The position numbers and the translations under genes were made by a program. This document shows positions 29,082-38,034 of a stretch of 64,000 nt of DNA, in pieces. Source of the stretch: an uncultured Pelagibacteraceae bacterium (GTDB lineage: Bacteria > Pseudomonadota > Alphaproteobacteria > Pelagibacterales > Pelagibacteraceae); assembly GCA_902521355.1 (NCBI GenBank), contig CABYRT010000001.1:143066-207065 (forward strand). Reading direction: 5' to 3'. Numbering within the stretch: position 1 is the first letter of the stretch; every line of letters starts with the position of its first letter. The notes under the pieces were generated by a model that was not told where the DNA came from, did no database searches, and was given only the letters and a program-made list of their open reading frames with translations.

Positions 29082-30074
29082 ATGAATAATAAAAACATAT
29101 CAAATAAAATTCTACTTTGGTACGATAATAATAAAAGAATTTTACCTTGGAGAAAAAAAGTTTCTCAGAAGCAAAAAGAATATTTTACGTTTGTTAGTGA
29201 ATTTATGTTGCAGCAAACTCAAGTAAAAACTGTTATTCCTTATTTTAAAAAATTTGTAAAACAAATTCCAACCTTTCAATCATTGGCAAATGTCGACGAA
29301 AAGATCTTAATGAAAAATTGGGAAGGTCTTGGTTATTATTCAAGAGCAAGAAATTTAAAAAAAAGTGCAATTATAATTGTTAGAGATTTCCATGGTAAGT
29401 TGCCAAAATCTCATGAAAAGTTAATACAATTACCAGGAGTAGGTGAATATACATCTAAAGCAATAATGTCTATAGCATTTAACGTTAAAACTATTCCTTT
29501 AGATGGAAATGTAGAGAGAATTCTTAAAAGAACTTTATATTTAAAAAAGCAGAACGAAATATCTAAAGATTTTTTAATAACAAAAATTAATTTTTTTGGA
29601 CTGTCCGATCGTGCCAGCGATTACTCACAAGCAATTATGGAAATAGGTGCTTTAATTTGCAAACCAAAAAATCCAAGTTGTAAAGAATGTCCATTAAATA
29701 AAAATTGTATATCTTTTAAAAAAAATGATTTTGAGTTAACTAAAATTAATAAAGAAATAAAAACTAAATATTTCGAAGCGACTATTTACAAAAAACATAA
29801 TAACTACTTATTAGTCAAAAATGATAAATTTAAATTTTTAAAAAATATGCCAATTTTTCCTATGACTGAAGTTCGAGAAAGTGAGTATAATTATTCAAAT
29901 AATAAAAAAATTAATATAAAATTATCTAATATGGAAATGAAAATTTTGCTAAATAATGCAAAGAGACCTCCAAAGATTAAAAATAAAATATTAATTAAAA
30001 AAGACAAATTAAGCTCAGAAATAATTCCATCATTTACCAAAAAAATATTTTATACCATCGCAAAATCTGAATGA
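29082..30074 (+). CDS. mutY: A/G-specific adenine glycosylase
   Basis: 330 residues from the ATG at 29082; an upstream in-frame ATG at 29037 lies inside dciA and adds no conserved residues. Catalytic E40 (SEFMLQQTQV) and D141 (PLDGNVERIL) are present. The [4Fe-4S] ligands are C193, C200, C203 and C209, spaced C-X6-C-X2-C-X5-C. MutY removes adenine opposite 8-oxoguanine. The C-terminal Nudix-like domain is present but divergent. The monooxygenase gene that follows overlaps it by four bases. Confidence 0.94.
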   Translation: MNNKNISNKILLWYDNNKRILPWRKKVSQKQKEYFTFVSEFMLQQTQVKTVIPYFKKFVKQIPTFQSLANVDEKILMKNWEGLGYYSRARNLKKSAIIIVRDFHGKLPKSHEKLIQLPGVGEYTSKAIMSIAFNVKTIPLDGNVERILKRTLYLKKQNEISKDFLITKINFFGLSDRASDYSQAIMEIGALICKPKNPSCKECPLNKNCISFKKNDFELTKINKEIKTKYFEATIYKKHNNYLLVKNDKFKFLKNMPIFPMTEVRESEYNYSNNKKINIKLSNMEMKILLNNAKRPPKIKNKILIKKDKLSSEIIPSFTKKIFYTIAKSE

Positions 30075-31195
30075 AAAAAGTTGCAATTGTTGGAGCTGGC
30101 ATATCTGGTTTGTATCTTGCAAATGAATTAAACAAAAATACTGAAATAGACTATAAAATCTTTGAAAAAAAAGATTACCTCAATTTAAATGAAGGTTATG
30201 GCATTCAACTTTCAGTTAATAGTATTAATTTGTTGAATAAAATAGGATTTAAAAATATTTCAGCATCAGATGTTTATTATCCAACAAAAGTTAATTTTTT
30301 CCAGGCTAATAATATTAAAAAGATTTGTGAAATTGATTTAAAGCAATTCAATAATGTAAACGACCGTTACACAACACTTAAAAGATCAACATTAATAAAG
30401 TTTTTAATTGGCAATATTCCTGAGGAAAAAATTCAATTTAAAGCCAATATTCAAAATATCGAATATAATGAAAAAATAAAGATTTCTTGGAATAATAAGA
30501 ATGAAAGTTTCGATTATATAGTAATTGCAGACGGTGTTTTTTCAAAATTAAAATCCCAAATATCCAATAATGATTTAAACCCAATTTTTAATGGGAACAT
30601 TGCTTTAAGGGCGAATTTAAAACAACATGAAAAAGATAATATTTCTGTATATATGGGGTCAAATTTTCACTATGTAACTTATCCTGTAAATCAAAAACTC
30701 GAATACAATTTCGTTGCTATAATCAAAAAGAAGTTAACTACTAAAGAAATTGAAGATAAAAATATTCTTAATTCTGAAACATTTATAAAATCTTTAAAAG
30801 ACCTTATTTCAAAAAATTCTATTATAAATTTGGAAAATTTAGTAAATTTAAAGTGTTTTCCTGTATTTGTGAGCACTGAATTACCCTCATTAAAATACCA
30901 AAATACTTTTTTGAGTGGAGATGCTTTATTTGCTTTTCCACCTTCTTTTGCACAAGGTGCTTCTCAAAGTATTGAAACAGCAAATGGTATTTTTGAAAAT
31001 ATTACAAGTTCAAATAGTATTTATAAAGATAAGGTAAGTAAAATATTACTAGTAAATAAAAGATCAAAATTAAACCATTTTGCCTTCCATTTAACTAATC
31101 CAATAATAATATTAATTAGAAATATTGTTTTGAAATTTTTATCAAAAAATAAAAAATTTCTAGAGAGTTATCTTGGAAAAATTTATAGAAATTAA
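30071..31195 (+). CDS. FAD-dependent monooxygenase, UbiH/COQ6-like
   Basis: 374 residues. The FAD motif is VAIVGAGISGLYLANEL (4-20), followed by the family's DG motif (IVIADGVFSKLK, about 151-162) and a C-terminal FLSGDALFAFPPSFAQGASQSIETA block. These are the three motifs of the PHBH-fold hydroxylases, which include ubiquinone ring hydroxylases. The divergence of the middle region prevents a specific substrate assignment. It overlaps mutY upstream and converges on ccrM with a four-base overlap. Confidence 0.82.
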   Translation: MKKVAIVGAGISGLYLANELNKNTEIDYKIFEKKDYLNLNEGYGIQLSVNSINLLNKIGFKNISASDVYYPTKVNFFQANNIKKICEIDLKQFNNVNDRYTTLKRSTLIKFLIGNIPEEKIQFKANIQNIEYNEKIKISWNNKNESFDYIVIADGVFSKLKSQISNNDLNPIFNGNIALRANLKQHEKDNISVYMGSNFHYVTYPVNQKLEYNFVAIIKKKLTTKEIEDKNILNSETFIKSLKDLISKNSIINLENLVNLKCFPVFVSTELPSLKYQNTFLSGDALFAFPPSFAQGASQSIETANGIFENITSSNSIYKDKVSKILLVNKRSKLNHFAFHLTNPIIILIRNIVLKFLSKNKKFLESYLGKIYRN

Positions 31196-32265
31196 GTAGT
31201 TGGCCTTAGTCTTTGCCTCAAATCATCAATTGGTTTGAGTGAATTACCTGATTTATAATACCAAAAAGTCCAACCGTTACAGCTCTCAGCACCTAATATT
31301 TGTGCAGCAACTTTATGAATTGATCCTTCTGATTTCCGATATTTTATACTACCATCAATCATAATTTTCGCATTGATTTGTTTTTTTTGATCAAAAATTT
31401 CAGTACCAGGTTTAATAATTCCTAATTCAACCAAAGATCCAAATGGCACTCTTGGTTTGGATCTATTATTTTTTATAGTATCTAAATATTCATCTTCTAT
31501 AATTTTTGTATTTTTAATTCTTTTACTTGCAGCTTCAAAATAGTTTTTTTCTTTTTCTATCCCAAAATAATTTCTACCTAACTTTTTTGAAACTACAGCA
31601 GTTGTTCCCGTACCGAGAAACGGGTCCAATATTAAATCGCCTTTATTAGACGATGCTAATATAATTCTGTGCAATAAAGACTCTGGCTTTTGCGTTGAGT
31701 GAACTTTATTACCATTATTTTTAAGTCTTTCTTTTCCATTACATATAGGTAAATTCCATAAAGATCTCATCTGTAGATCATCGTTTAAACATTTAAGTGA
31801 TTGATAATTAAAAGTATATTTTGAGCCTTCACTTTTTGATGCCCATATAAGTGTTTCGTGCGCATTCGTAAAACGTGTTCCTCTAAAATTTGGCATAGGG
31901 TTATTTTTATTCCAAATCACATCATTTAGTATCCAAAAACCTAAATCTTGCATTTTTGAACCAACTCTAAAAATATTATGATAACTTCCTATGACCCATA
32001 TAGATCCATTTTTTTTTAAAATTCTTTTACATTCTTTAAGCCATTGAACTGAAAACTCATCATAACTTTTAAAACTATCAAATTTATCCCACGCATCGTC
32101 TACAGCATCGACTTTAGATCTATCAGGTCGACTTAATTCTTTTTTCAGTTGAAGGTTGTAAGGTGGATCTGCAAATATCAGATCAAAACTTTCAGCCGGA
32201 ATTTTTTTTAATTCCTTAATACTATCTCCATTAATAATTTTATTTTTTATGTCTGAAATGATCAT
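31192..32265 (-). CDS. ccrM: Cell-cycle DNA adenine methyltransferase (GANTC), CcrM type
   Basis: 357 residues, a beta-class N6-adenine methyltransferase: the DPPY motif (33-36) comes before the SAM motif DPFLGTGTT (214-222). The C-terminal domain (about 270-355) carries the RAMA-type fold with GWTFWYYKSG, which in CcrM recognises DNA. CcrM methylates GANTC and times cell-cycle gene expression in alphaproteobacteria. No cognate restriction enzyme is nearby. Its own promoter region carries two GANTC sites, consistent with methylation-based autoregulation. Confidence 0.93.
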   Translation of the reverse strand: MIISDIKNKIINGDSIKELKKIPAESFDLIFADPPYNLQLKKELSRPDRSKVDAVDDAWDKFDSFKSYDEFSVQWLKECKRILKKNGSIWVIGSYHNIFRVGSKMQDLGFWILNDVIWNKNNPMPNFRGTRFTNAHETLIWASKSEGSKYTFNYQSLKCLNDDLQMRSLWNLPICNGKERLKNNGNKVHSTQKPESLLHRIILASSNKGDLILDPFLGTGTTAVVSKKLGRNYFGIEKEKNYFEAASKRIKNTKIIEDEYLDTIKNNRSKPRVPFGSLVELGIIKPGTEIFDQKKQINAKIMIDGSIKYRKSEGSIHKVAAQILGAESCNGWTFWYYKSGNSLKPIDDLRQRLRPTT

Positions 32266-32278
32266 TTTATATTTTTGA

Positions 32279-32307
32279 ATTAGACTCCAGTCAGGAGTCT
32301 ACGTCAA
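32279..32307 (-). promoter_or_regulatory. Predicted ccrM promoter with two GANTC sites inside a palindrome
   Basis: Reading the minus strand, a -35 TTGACG (32307-32302) and a -10 TCTAAT (32284-32279) are exactly 17 bases apart, and both match the consensus at five of six positions. The spacer is an 8-bp perfect inverted repeat, TAGACTCC...GGAGTCTA (32281-32301), each arm holding a GANTC site (32283-32287, 32295-32299). One site overlaps the -10. Transcription would begin only 6-7 bases before the ccrM ATG. In Caulobacter the ccrM promoter is methylation-sensitive, which this arrangement resembles. Confidence 0.7.
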
Positions 32308-32346
32308 CCTGTGATTGAATTTATTGATTGATAATTGTTATGATTA

Positions 32347-32919
32347 TTATTTAAGACTCAATATCTTGTGTATTGGTTGGAAGGTTTTTCTATGAAATCT
32401 AGTCACTCCAAATTTTTTAATAGCTTTAATATGATCCTTAGTTCCATAACCTGCATTATTATCCCAGCCGTATTTTTTAAAAGAAAAAGACATCTTTTTC
32501 ATTAGCTTATCTCTTTCAACTTTAGCAATAATCGATGCGGCTGAAATTTCAGGAATTTTTTCATCACCTTTTACAATAGTTTTAATTACATAATTTTTTA
32601 AGTCTGGTGGTTTATTACCATCTATTAAAACTTTTTTAGGTTTCAATTTGAGTTTCTTAATTGCTCTTTTCATTGAAAGTAGGCTAGCATTTAAAATATT
32701 AATTTTTTCAATTTCCTTTATTGATGCAGATCCTAACGCCCAAACTGAATTTTTTTTTATATATTTAGCTAAAGTTTCCCTCTGAATTTTGTTAAGTTTT
32801 TTTGAATCTTTAAGAATTTTTCTATTAATTTCTTTATTTAATATAACAGCAGCTGCATAAACTGGTCCTACAAGGCTTCCTCTTCCAACTTCATCAACCC
32901 CAGCAATAATTTTTTTCAT
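32347..32919 (-). CDS. rnhB: Ribonuclease HII
   Basis: 190 residues. The catalytic acids lie in AGVDEVGRGSLVGPV (D7, E8), LIDGNKPP (about D99) and SIIAKVERDK (about D136), as in RNase HII. It incises at ribonucleotides misinserted into DNA and removes RNA primers. It lies upstream of ccrM on the same strand, with 81 bases between them, and the gap holds the ccrM promoter. It follows the uracil glycosylase gene by 19 bases. Confidence 0.95.
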   Translation of the reverse strand: MKKIIAGVDEVGRGSLVGPVYAAAVILNKEINRKILKDSKKLNKIQRETLAKYIKKNSVWALGSASIKEIEKINILNASLLSMKRAIKKLKLKPKKVLIDGNKPPDLKNYVIKTIVKGDEKIPEISAASIIAKVERDKLMKKMSFSFKKYGWDNNAGYGTKDHIKAIKKFGVTRFHRKTFQPIHKILSLK

Positions 32920-32938
32920 ATAAAATATTATTAAAAAT

Positions 32939-33643
32939 TTAAATCTCTAAACCAGTTTCATCTATTTTTTTTCTAATTTCTTTAAGATCGGCCCAAGAAT
33001 ATTTTTTTTGCTCTGCTTGTCTTAGTAGATATGCTGGGTGAAAAGTTATCATTGTTAAATATGTTTTATTATTAATTATTACTTCCTTCCATTTTCCTCT
33101 TTCTTTAGAAATTTTAATTTTATTCCCGAAGAGCGCTTCCATTGCTGTGCTTCCCATTAAAATAAGTATTTCTGGATTTATAATCGCAATATGTTTTCTT
33201 AAATATTCAGAGTATCTATTTATTTCTGATATTTCAGGCTTTCGATTATTTGGAGGTCTATAATTTACAACATTAGTTATATACACATTAGTTCTATCTA
33301 AATTAATAGCTTTTAACATTTTATTTAAAAGCAATCCTGCATCACCAACAAAAGGTTTTCCTAATTCATCTTCTTTTTGTCCAGGTCCTTCACCTACTAT
33401 CATTATTTTTGAAGTTGAATTTCCATCACTAAAAACAAGATTTTTCGCACTATTTTTTAGTTCACAATCCTCAATTTTTTCGATTTCAACTCTAAGTTTT
33501 GCTAATTCTTCAGATTTATCCTCATTAGAAACATTATTTTTAAATCTATTTATTGGCTCATCACTAAATTCATATTCAATACCTAGCTCGTTTATTAAAT
33601 CATTATCAAATATGTCATTTTGATTTTTTTCATTTAAAGTCAT
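32939..33643 (-). CDS. Uracil-DNA glycosylase, family 4-like, lacking most Fe-S cysteines
   Basis: 234 residues. The family 4 motif GEGPGQKEDELGKPFVGDAG (about 86-105) and a C-terminal TFHPAYLLR motif mark a uracil-DNA glycosylase. Yet the whole protein has a single cysteine, in EDCELKN; the usual C-X2-C pair and the two later cluster cysteines are replaced (NYRPP, RYSEYL). It thus probably lacks the [4Fe-4S] cluster. I recall related alphaproteobacterial proteins with the same losses, so this may be an established lineage feature. It starts 10 bases from the divergent TPR gene. Confidence 0.82.
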   Translation of the reverse strand: MTLNEKNQNDIFDNDLINELGIEYEFSDEPINRFKNNVSNEDKSEELAKLRVEIEKIEDCELKNSAKNLVFSDGNSTSKIMIVGEGPGQKEDELGKPFVGDAGLLLNKMLKAINLDRTNVYITNVVNYRPPNNRKPEISEINRYSEYLRKHIAIINPEILILMGSTAMEALFGNKIKISKERGKWKEVIINNKTYLTMITFHPAYLLRQAEQKKYSWADLKEIRKKIDETGLEI

Positions 33644-33653
33644 AAAGTAAAAA

Positions 33654-35333
33654 ATGTTCTTAAAAATTTTTTGTTTTATAATATTAATTCTATACCAAAC
33701 AAATCTCTATTCAAAAGCAGCGAATGAAAAAGAATTCAACCAGAAGTATCTATCAAATTATCTTTCAGCATTATTATCATTTGATAACCAGAAAAATAAC
33801 GATGCTCTTAAGTTTTTTGAAAATTCAAAAATATTAATTCAATCACATGATAGTTTTTTGCAAGAATATGTATTTTCTTTACTTTTGGATGGACAGGTTA
33901 AAAAAGCAATTAAACAAGTAAAATATTCTAATACCTCAATAGGAGGAGATTTTTTTGAAGGAAATTTATTATTAATTTTAGATAGCATTAACAAGAAAAA
34001 GTTTAAACAAGCAGCTTTGAAGTTAAAAAAATTGGAAAAGTTCAAAGAGGACGACTCATACAAATTTATAATTTATTCTAGCTTAAAAAGTTACATTGAT
34101 CTTTTTATATATAAAAAATCTGACATTGTTGAGCAATTTGGAAAATTAGATTTGATAAACATGGCTTTTCAAAATTGTTATTTAAATTCCAAAAAAACTG
34201 AGTCTTATTTTCTAAATTTAATTAACGATCCTCAAAGTGATTACTCTAGATATACTTTTTTTTATTTGAGTAACGAAGTGTCTAATAATGACTTTGAAAC
34301 AGTTGATAATTTTGCTAATACAATAGATCCTTTAAGAAGTAGTTTGCTTATTTCTCAAGTTAAAAAATGGATAGATGAAAAAAAATATACAAAATTAACA
34401 CAGCATTTTTCATGCAAAAATGAGAATGATATTTTGGCAGAATTCTTTTTCCTTATATCTAATTTTTATTCATCTCAAAGTAGATTTGATTACTCAAACA
34501 TATATTTAAATATTTCAAATTATTTAAATCCAAAATTTTATTTTAATTTATCATTAATAGCTGAAAACTATCAGTCTAATAATAATTATGACCTGGCAAA
34601 AAAAACTTTCGAAAAATTTGATGATAAGGATGAAATATTTTTTTGGTACAAAACAAAGAAGATTGCTAGAATTATAGCAGAGGAAGAAAATTATGATGCA
34701 AGTTTGAATTATATATTAAAAAATCTTGAAAAATTTAATAATAAATCGACAAAGATGATTTATGATTTGGCAAATATTTACAAAAACTTTAAAAAATATG
34801 ATGAGGCTATAAATTATTATACTTTGGCCTTAAAAAATTTAGATAAAAATTCTATGGCTTATGCAGATGTTCTTTATCGCAGAGGTGGAGCATATGAAAG
34901 ATTAAAAAATTATGATTTGGCGGATAAGGATTTGCTAAATTCAATTAAAATTAGACCTGACGAACCCTATACACTTAACTATCTCGCTTACAGTTGGTTA
35001 GAAAGAGGATATAAAATTGAAGAAGCAATAGAAATGTTAAATCAAGCTTACAAAGGGAAAGAAGAAGACCCCTACATAACAGACTCAGTTGGTTGGGGTT
35101 ATTATTTGACAGGAAATTATATTGAGGCAGAAAAATTTTTAAGAAAAGCTGTTGAATTGTTACCAAGTGATCCTGTTGCAAGTGATCATTATGGAGATGT
35201 TCTTTGGCAATTAAATAGAAAAATCCAAGCTAATTATTTTTGGAAAAGTGCTTTAAATAGCGATGAAGCAGACGAAGAATTAAAAATTAAAGTTAAGGAA
35301 AAATTATATAATGGCTTAAATAATAATTCTTAA
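33654..35333 (+). CDS. Secreted TPR-repeat protein
   Basis: 559 residues. A signal peptide (about 1-21) is followed by a divergent helical N-terminal half and a C-terminal TPR array (about 350-545), with typical repeat spacing around A..L...NLD, LKNYDLADKDLLNSIKIRPDEPY and DPVASDHYGDVLWQL. It may be exported to the periplasm or membrane-anchored. The family resembles alphaproteobacterial periplasmic TPR proteins of unknown role. It abuts ispE with no gap, so the two are probably expressed together. Confidence 0.8.
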   Translation: MFLKIFCFIILILYQTNLYSKAANEKEFNQKYLSNYLSALLSFDNQKNNDALKFFENSKILIQSHDSFLQEYVFSLLLDGQVKKAIKQVKYSNTSIGGDFFEGNLLLILDSINKKKFKQAALKLKKLEKFKEDDSYKFIIYSSLKSYIDLFIYKKSDIVEQFGKLDLINMAFQNCYLNSKKTESYFLNLINDPQSDYSRYTFFYLSNEVSNNDFETVDNFANTIDPLRSSLLISQVKKWIDEKKYTKLTQHFSCKNENDILAEFFFLISNFYSSQSRFDYSNIYLNISNYLNPKFYFNLSLIAENYQSNNNYDLAKKTFEKFDDKDEIFFWYKTKKIARIIAEEENYDASLNYILKNLEKFNNKSTKMIYDLANIYKNFKKYDEAINYYTLALKNLDKNSMAYADVLYRRGGAYERLKNYDLADKDLLNSIKIRPDEPYTLNYLAYSWLERGYKIEEAIEMLNQAYKGKEEDPYITDSVGWGYYLTGNYIEAEKFLRKAVELLPSDPVASDHYGDVLWQLNRKIQANYFWKSALNSDEADEELKIKVKEKLYNGLNNNS

Positions 35334-36176
35334 ATGAAGTTTCATAAAATAAAATCTTTTGCAAAAGTTAACTTAACTTTAAAAATTCTAAATAAATACT
35401 CAAATGGTTATCATAAAATTGAAAGTTTAATATCTAAGATCAATTTGGCTGATGAGATTTTAATAAAAGAGATACAAGGTTCAAAAAATAGAATATCGTT
35501 TAGTGGGAAATTTTCCTCAAATATTTCAAATACAAATACAATTTCAAAACTACTAAAAATCTTAAATAATCATAATTATATTAAAAATAAAAAATTCAAT
35601 ATAAAAGTAAAAAAAAATATACCCCAATCCTCTGGTATGGGAGGAGGATCAATGAATGCAGCATCCATTTTGAACTATTTATTTAAAAAAAGAATAATTA
35701 AAACTACAAAAAATAATTTAATAAAAATTGCAAATAAAGTTGGTTCAGATGTAATTTTGGGTCTTTATGAGAGTCCAATGATCCTACAAGGGCAAAATAT
35801 AAGTAAAATGAATAAAAAATTCAATTTTCATTTGTTAATAATAAAGCCTAATTTTGGATGTTCTACTAAGATGATTTATGCAAAACACAAAGGATTTTCA
35901 AAGAGCCTATTCAATAAATCAAACAAGATTGACAGACAAGATCTATTAAAAGTTTCAAATAACGATTTAGAGAGAGCAGCTTTTAATAAATATCCAATTT
36001 TAAGAAAGATCAAAAGTTACTTGCAAAATTTAGATAATATTTACTTTGCAAATATGACAGGATCGGGTTCTACTATAATTGGTTATTTTTTAACCAAAAA
36101 TGCGGCAATAAAAGCTCAAAAAAAATTAAAAAATAAATATAAAAACTATTGGTGTATTTACTCTAAAACTATATAA
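35334..36176 (+). CDS. ispE: 4-diphosphocytidyl-2-C-methyl-D-erythritol kinase
   Basis: 280 residues of the GHMP kinase fold. The ATP loop is PQSSGMGGGSMNAAS (about 93-107), somewhat divergent from the usual GLGGGSSNAA. Other marks are the N-terminal KVNLTLKI and the C-terminal NMTGSGSTIIG. It phosphorylates CDP-ME in the MEP pathway, the same pathway that ends with ispH elsewhere in the window. Its ATG directly follows the TPR gene stop. Confidence 0.9.
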   Translation: MKFHKIKSFAKVNLTLKILNKYSNGYHKIESLISKINLADEILIKEIQGSKNRISFSGKFSSNISNTNTISKLLKILNNHNYIKNKKFNIKVKKNIPQSSGMGGGSMNAASILNYLFKKRIIKTTKNNLIKIANKVGSDVILGLYESPMILQGQNISKMNKKFNFHLLIIKPNFGCSTKMIYAKHKGFSKSLFNKSNKIDRQDLLKVSNNDLERAAFNKYPILRKIKSYLQNLDNIYFANMTGSGSTIIGYFLTKNAAIKAQKKLKNKYKNYWCIYSKTI

Positions 36177-36208
36177 AGCTTTTTTTTTGTGTTATACGAA
36201 AAACATCT

Positions 36209-36283
36209 TGGGGTGTAGCCAAGTGGTAAGGCAGCGGTTTTTGGTACCGCCATTCCTAGGTTCGAATCCTAGCACCCCAGCCA
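36209..36283 (+). tRNA. tRNA-Gln(UUG)
   Basis: Seventy-five bases with the CCA end encoded. The acceptor stem pairs TGGGGTG (36209-36215) with CACCCCA (36273-36279), then discriminator G and CCA (36281-36283). The anticodon stem is GCGGT/ACCGC and the loop carries TTG at 36241-36243. The T arm has GGTTCGAATCC. A -10-like TTATAC lies about 12 bases upstream. The CCA-adding enzyme's ATG begins three bases after the CCA. Confidence 0.97.
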
Positions 36284-36286
36284 TTT

Positions 36287-37558
36287 ATGAAAGCTTTACT
36301 TAAAAAAATTTTTAAAAACAAAAAAATTTCAAGCGATAAAGATCTCAAATTTCTAGATTTAAAAAATAATAAGAGAGTAAATAAAATATTTGGTGCAATA
36401 AATAACTACAATGAAACCAGCGAGATTAGATATGTTGGTGGTTGTGTAAGAAAAATTTTAAATGATGAAAAAACAGATGATATCGACCTTGCAACTAATT
36501 TAACTCCTAATCAGGTTAAGCAATGTTTATATAAAAACCAAATAAAGTTTTTTGAAACAGGAATTGAACATGGCACAATCACAGCAGTGATTGATGATCA
36601 AAATTTTGAAATTACAACATTAAGAAAAGATGTAAAAACAGATGGAAGGCATGCTGTCGTAGAATATACAACTAATTGGAAGGAAGATTCATTAAGGAGA
36701 GATTTTTCAATAAATTCAATATATTCAGATTTAGACGGGAATTTATATGATCCAAATTCTGGTCATAAAGATTTAAATGTTGGAATAATTAAATTTATAG
36801 GTGATCCAGAAACTAGAATAAAAGAAGATTATTTAAGAATTATTAGATATTTAAGATTTTATACTGAATATAGCAAAATCGATCATGAAATTAATATAAT
36901 AAAAATCATTAAAAAAAATATAGAGGGTTTAGGGAAAATATCAAAAGAAAGACAATTCAATGAATTAAAAAAAATTCTCAAATTGGATAATTTTTTAAAG
37001 TTATTTAAAAATAAAACTTCTTGTGAATTATTTTCATTAATTTTCCCTCAACTAAAAAATTTTGAAAAATTGAGCAAGTTATCAAAACCACAAGAAAAGA
37101 TATTAAAAAATAAAAATTTAAATTTTGTCATTTCTTTTCTTGTAATCGATGAAACTGACAATTCTGATTATTTTGTATATAAATATAATTTACCCAATGA
37201 GTTAAAAGATAAAATTAATTTTCTAAAAAATAATTCGCTCAATAAAGATAGTACTAAAATTTTTAACAAGAAAGATTTACAAAAAATATTTTATTATGAG
37301 GGCAAATCTAGCACAATCGATTTAATTGATTTCAATTTGTTATATTTTAAACAAAGTAAAAAACTTTCAGAATATAAAACTTACTTTGAAAAATTAGATA
37401 AACCAGAATTTCCAATAAAAGCTCAGTTATTAATAAATGATTATGGATTAAAGGAGGGAAGGGAGTTGGGTCAAAAATTAAAAAATTTAGAAATGAAATG
37501 GATTGAAAATAATTTTAATTTATCAAAAAAAGATATGGAAAAAGTTTTATCAAATTAA
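36287..37558 (+). CDS. cca: CCA tRNA nucleotidyltransferase / poly(A) polymerase family
   Basis: 423 residues, class II nucleotidyltransferase. Motifs: [11 protein letters not shown] (about 48-58), the metal DxD in DDIDLATN (about 64-71), and [15 protein letters not shown] (about 136-150) for the flexible loop and nucleotide recognition. It adds or repairs the 3'-CCA of tRNA. Its ATG is three bases after an encoded CCA of tRNA-Gln, so tRNA processing could leave an almost leaderless mRNA. It could also act as poly(A) polymerase. It overlaps greA by four bases at the tail. Confidence 0.9.
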   Translation: MKALLKKIFKNKKISSDKDLKFLDLKNNKRVNKIFGAINNYNETSEIRYVGGCVRKILNDEKTDDIDLATNLTPNQVKQCLYKNQIKFFETGIEHGTITAVIDDQNFEITTLRKDVKTDGRHAVVEYTTNWKEDSLRRDFSINSIYSDLDGNLYDPNSGHKDLNVGIIKFIGDPETRIKEDYLRIIRYLRFYTEYSKIDHEINIIKIIKKNIEGLGKISKERQFNELKKILKLDNFLKLFKNKTSCELFSLIFPQLKNFEKLSKLSKPQEKILKNKNLNFVISFLVIDETDNSDYFVYKYNLPNELKDKINFLKNNSLNKDSTKIFNKKDLQKIFYYEGKSSTIDLIDFNLLYFKQSKKLSEYKTYFEKLDKPEFPIKAQLLINDYGLKEGRELGQKLKNLEMKWIENNFNLSKKDMEKVLSN

Positions 37559-38031
37559 ACGTATTTTACGTCTACAATCTCAAAATTTTTTGTCCCTGCT
37601 GGTGTATTTATCTCTACAAGATCCCCTTTATTTTTACCTATAAGACCTTTTCCTATTGGTGATTGAAAATAAAGAAGCTTTTGTTTTAGATCTGCCTCGT
37701 CTTTACCAACAATTTTGTAATTTATTTTTTCATTTGTATCTAAATTTTGAAGGTAGACTGTAGATCCAAATATCACTTTTCCATCATTACTAATCTTGGT
37801 GATATCAATTACATTTGCTCTTGCAATTAAATCCTCAACTTCTTGAATTCTACCCTCATTATGTGATTGCTGTTCTTTTGCAGCATGATATTCAGCATTT
37901 TCTTTCAAATCTCCATGTGATCTTGCTTCAGCAATGGCTGCAACAATTTCGGGTCTCTTTTTTTCCTTTAAAAAAATTAATTCACTTTTTAATTTTTCTA
38001 ATCCTTCAGTAGTAATTGGTTCTTTATCCAT
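37555..38031 (-). CDS. greA: Transcription elongation factor GreA
   Basis: 158 residues. The N-terminal coiled coil carries the signature [18 protein letters not shown] (about 38-55) and the C-terminal half is the FKBP-like domain ([20 protein letters not shown]). GreA stimulates transcript cleavage by stalled RNA polymerase. It follows hemF by three bases on the minus strand and shares four bases with the convergent cca end. No anomaly seen. Confidence 0.96.
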   Translation of the reverse strand: MDKEPITTEGLEKLKSELIFLKEKKRPEIVAAIAEARSHGDLKENAEYHAAKEQQSHNEGRIQEVEDLIARANVIDITKISNDGKVIFGSTVYLQNLDTNEKINYKIVGKDEADLKQKLLYFQSPIGKGLIGKNKGDLVEINTPAGTKNFEIVDVKYV

Positions 38032-38034
38032 AAT

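Noticed and set aside
36175..36189. T-tract after ispE as an intrinsic terminator
   Set aside because: Nine T's follow only a perfect AAAGCTTT palindrome with no loop; there is no real hairpin, and the region probably reads on into tRNA-Gln.
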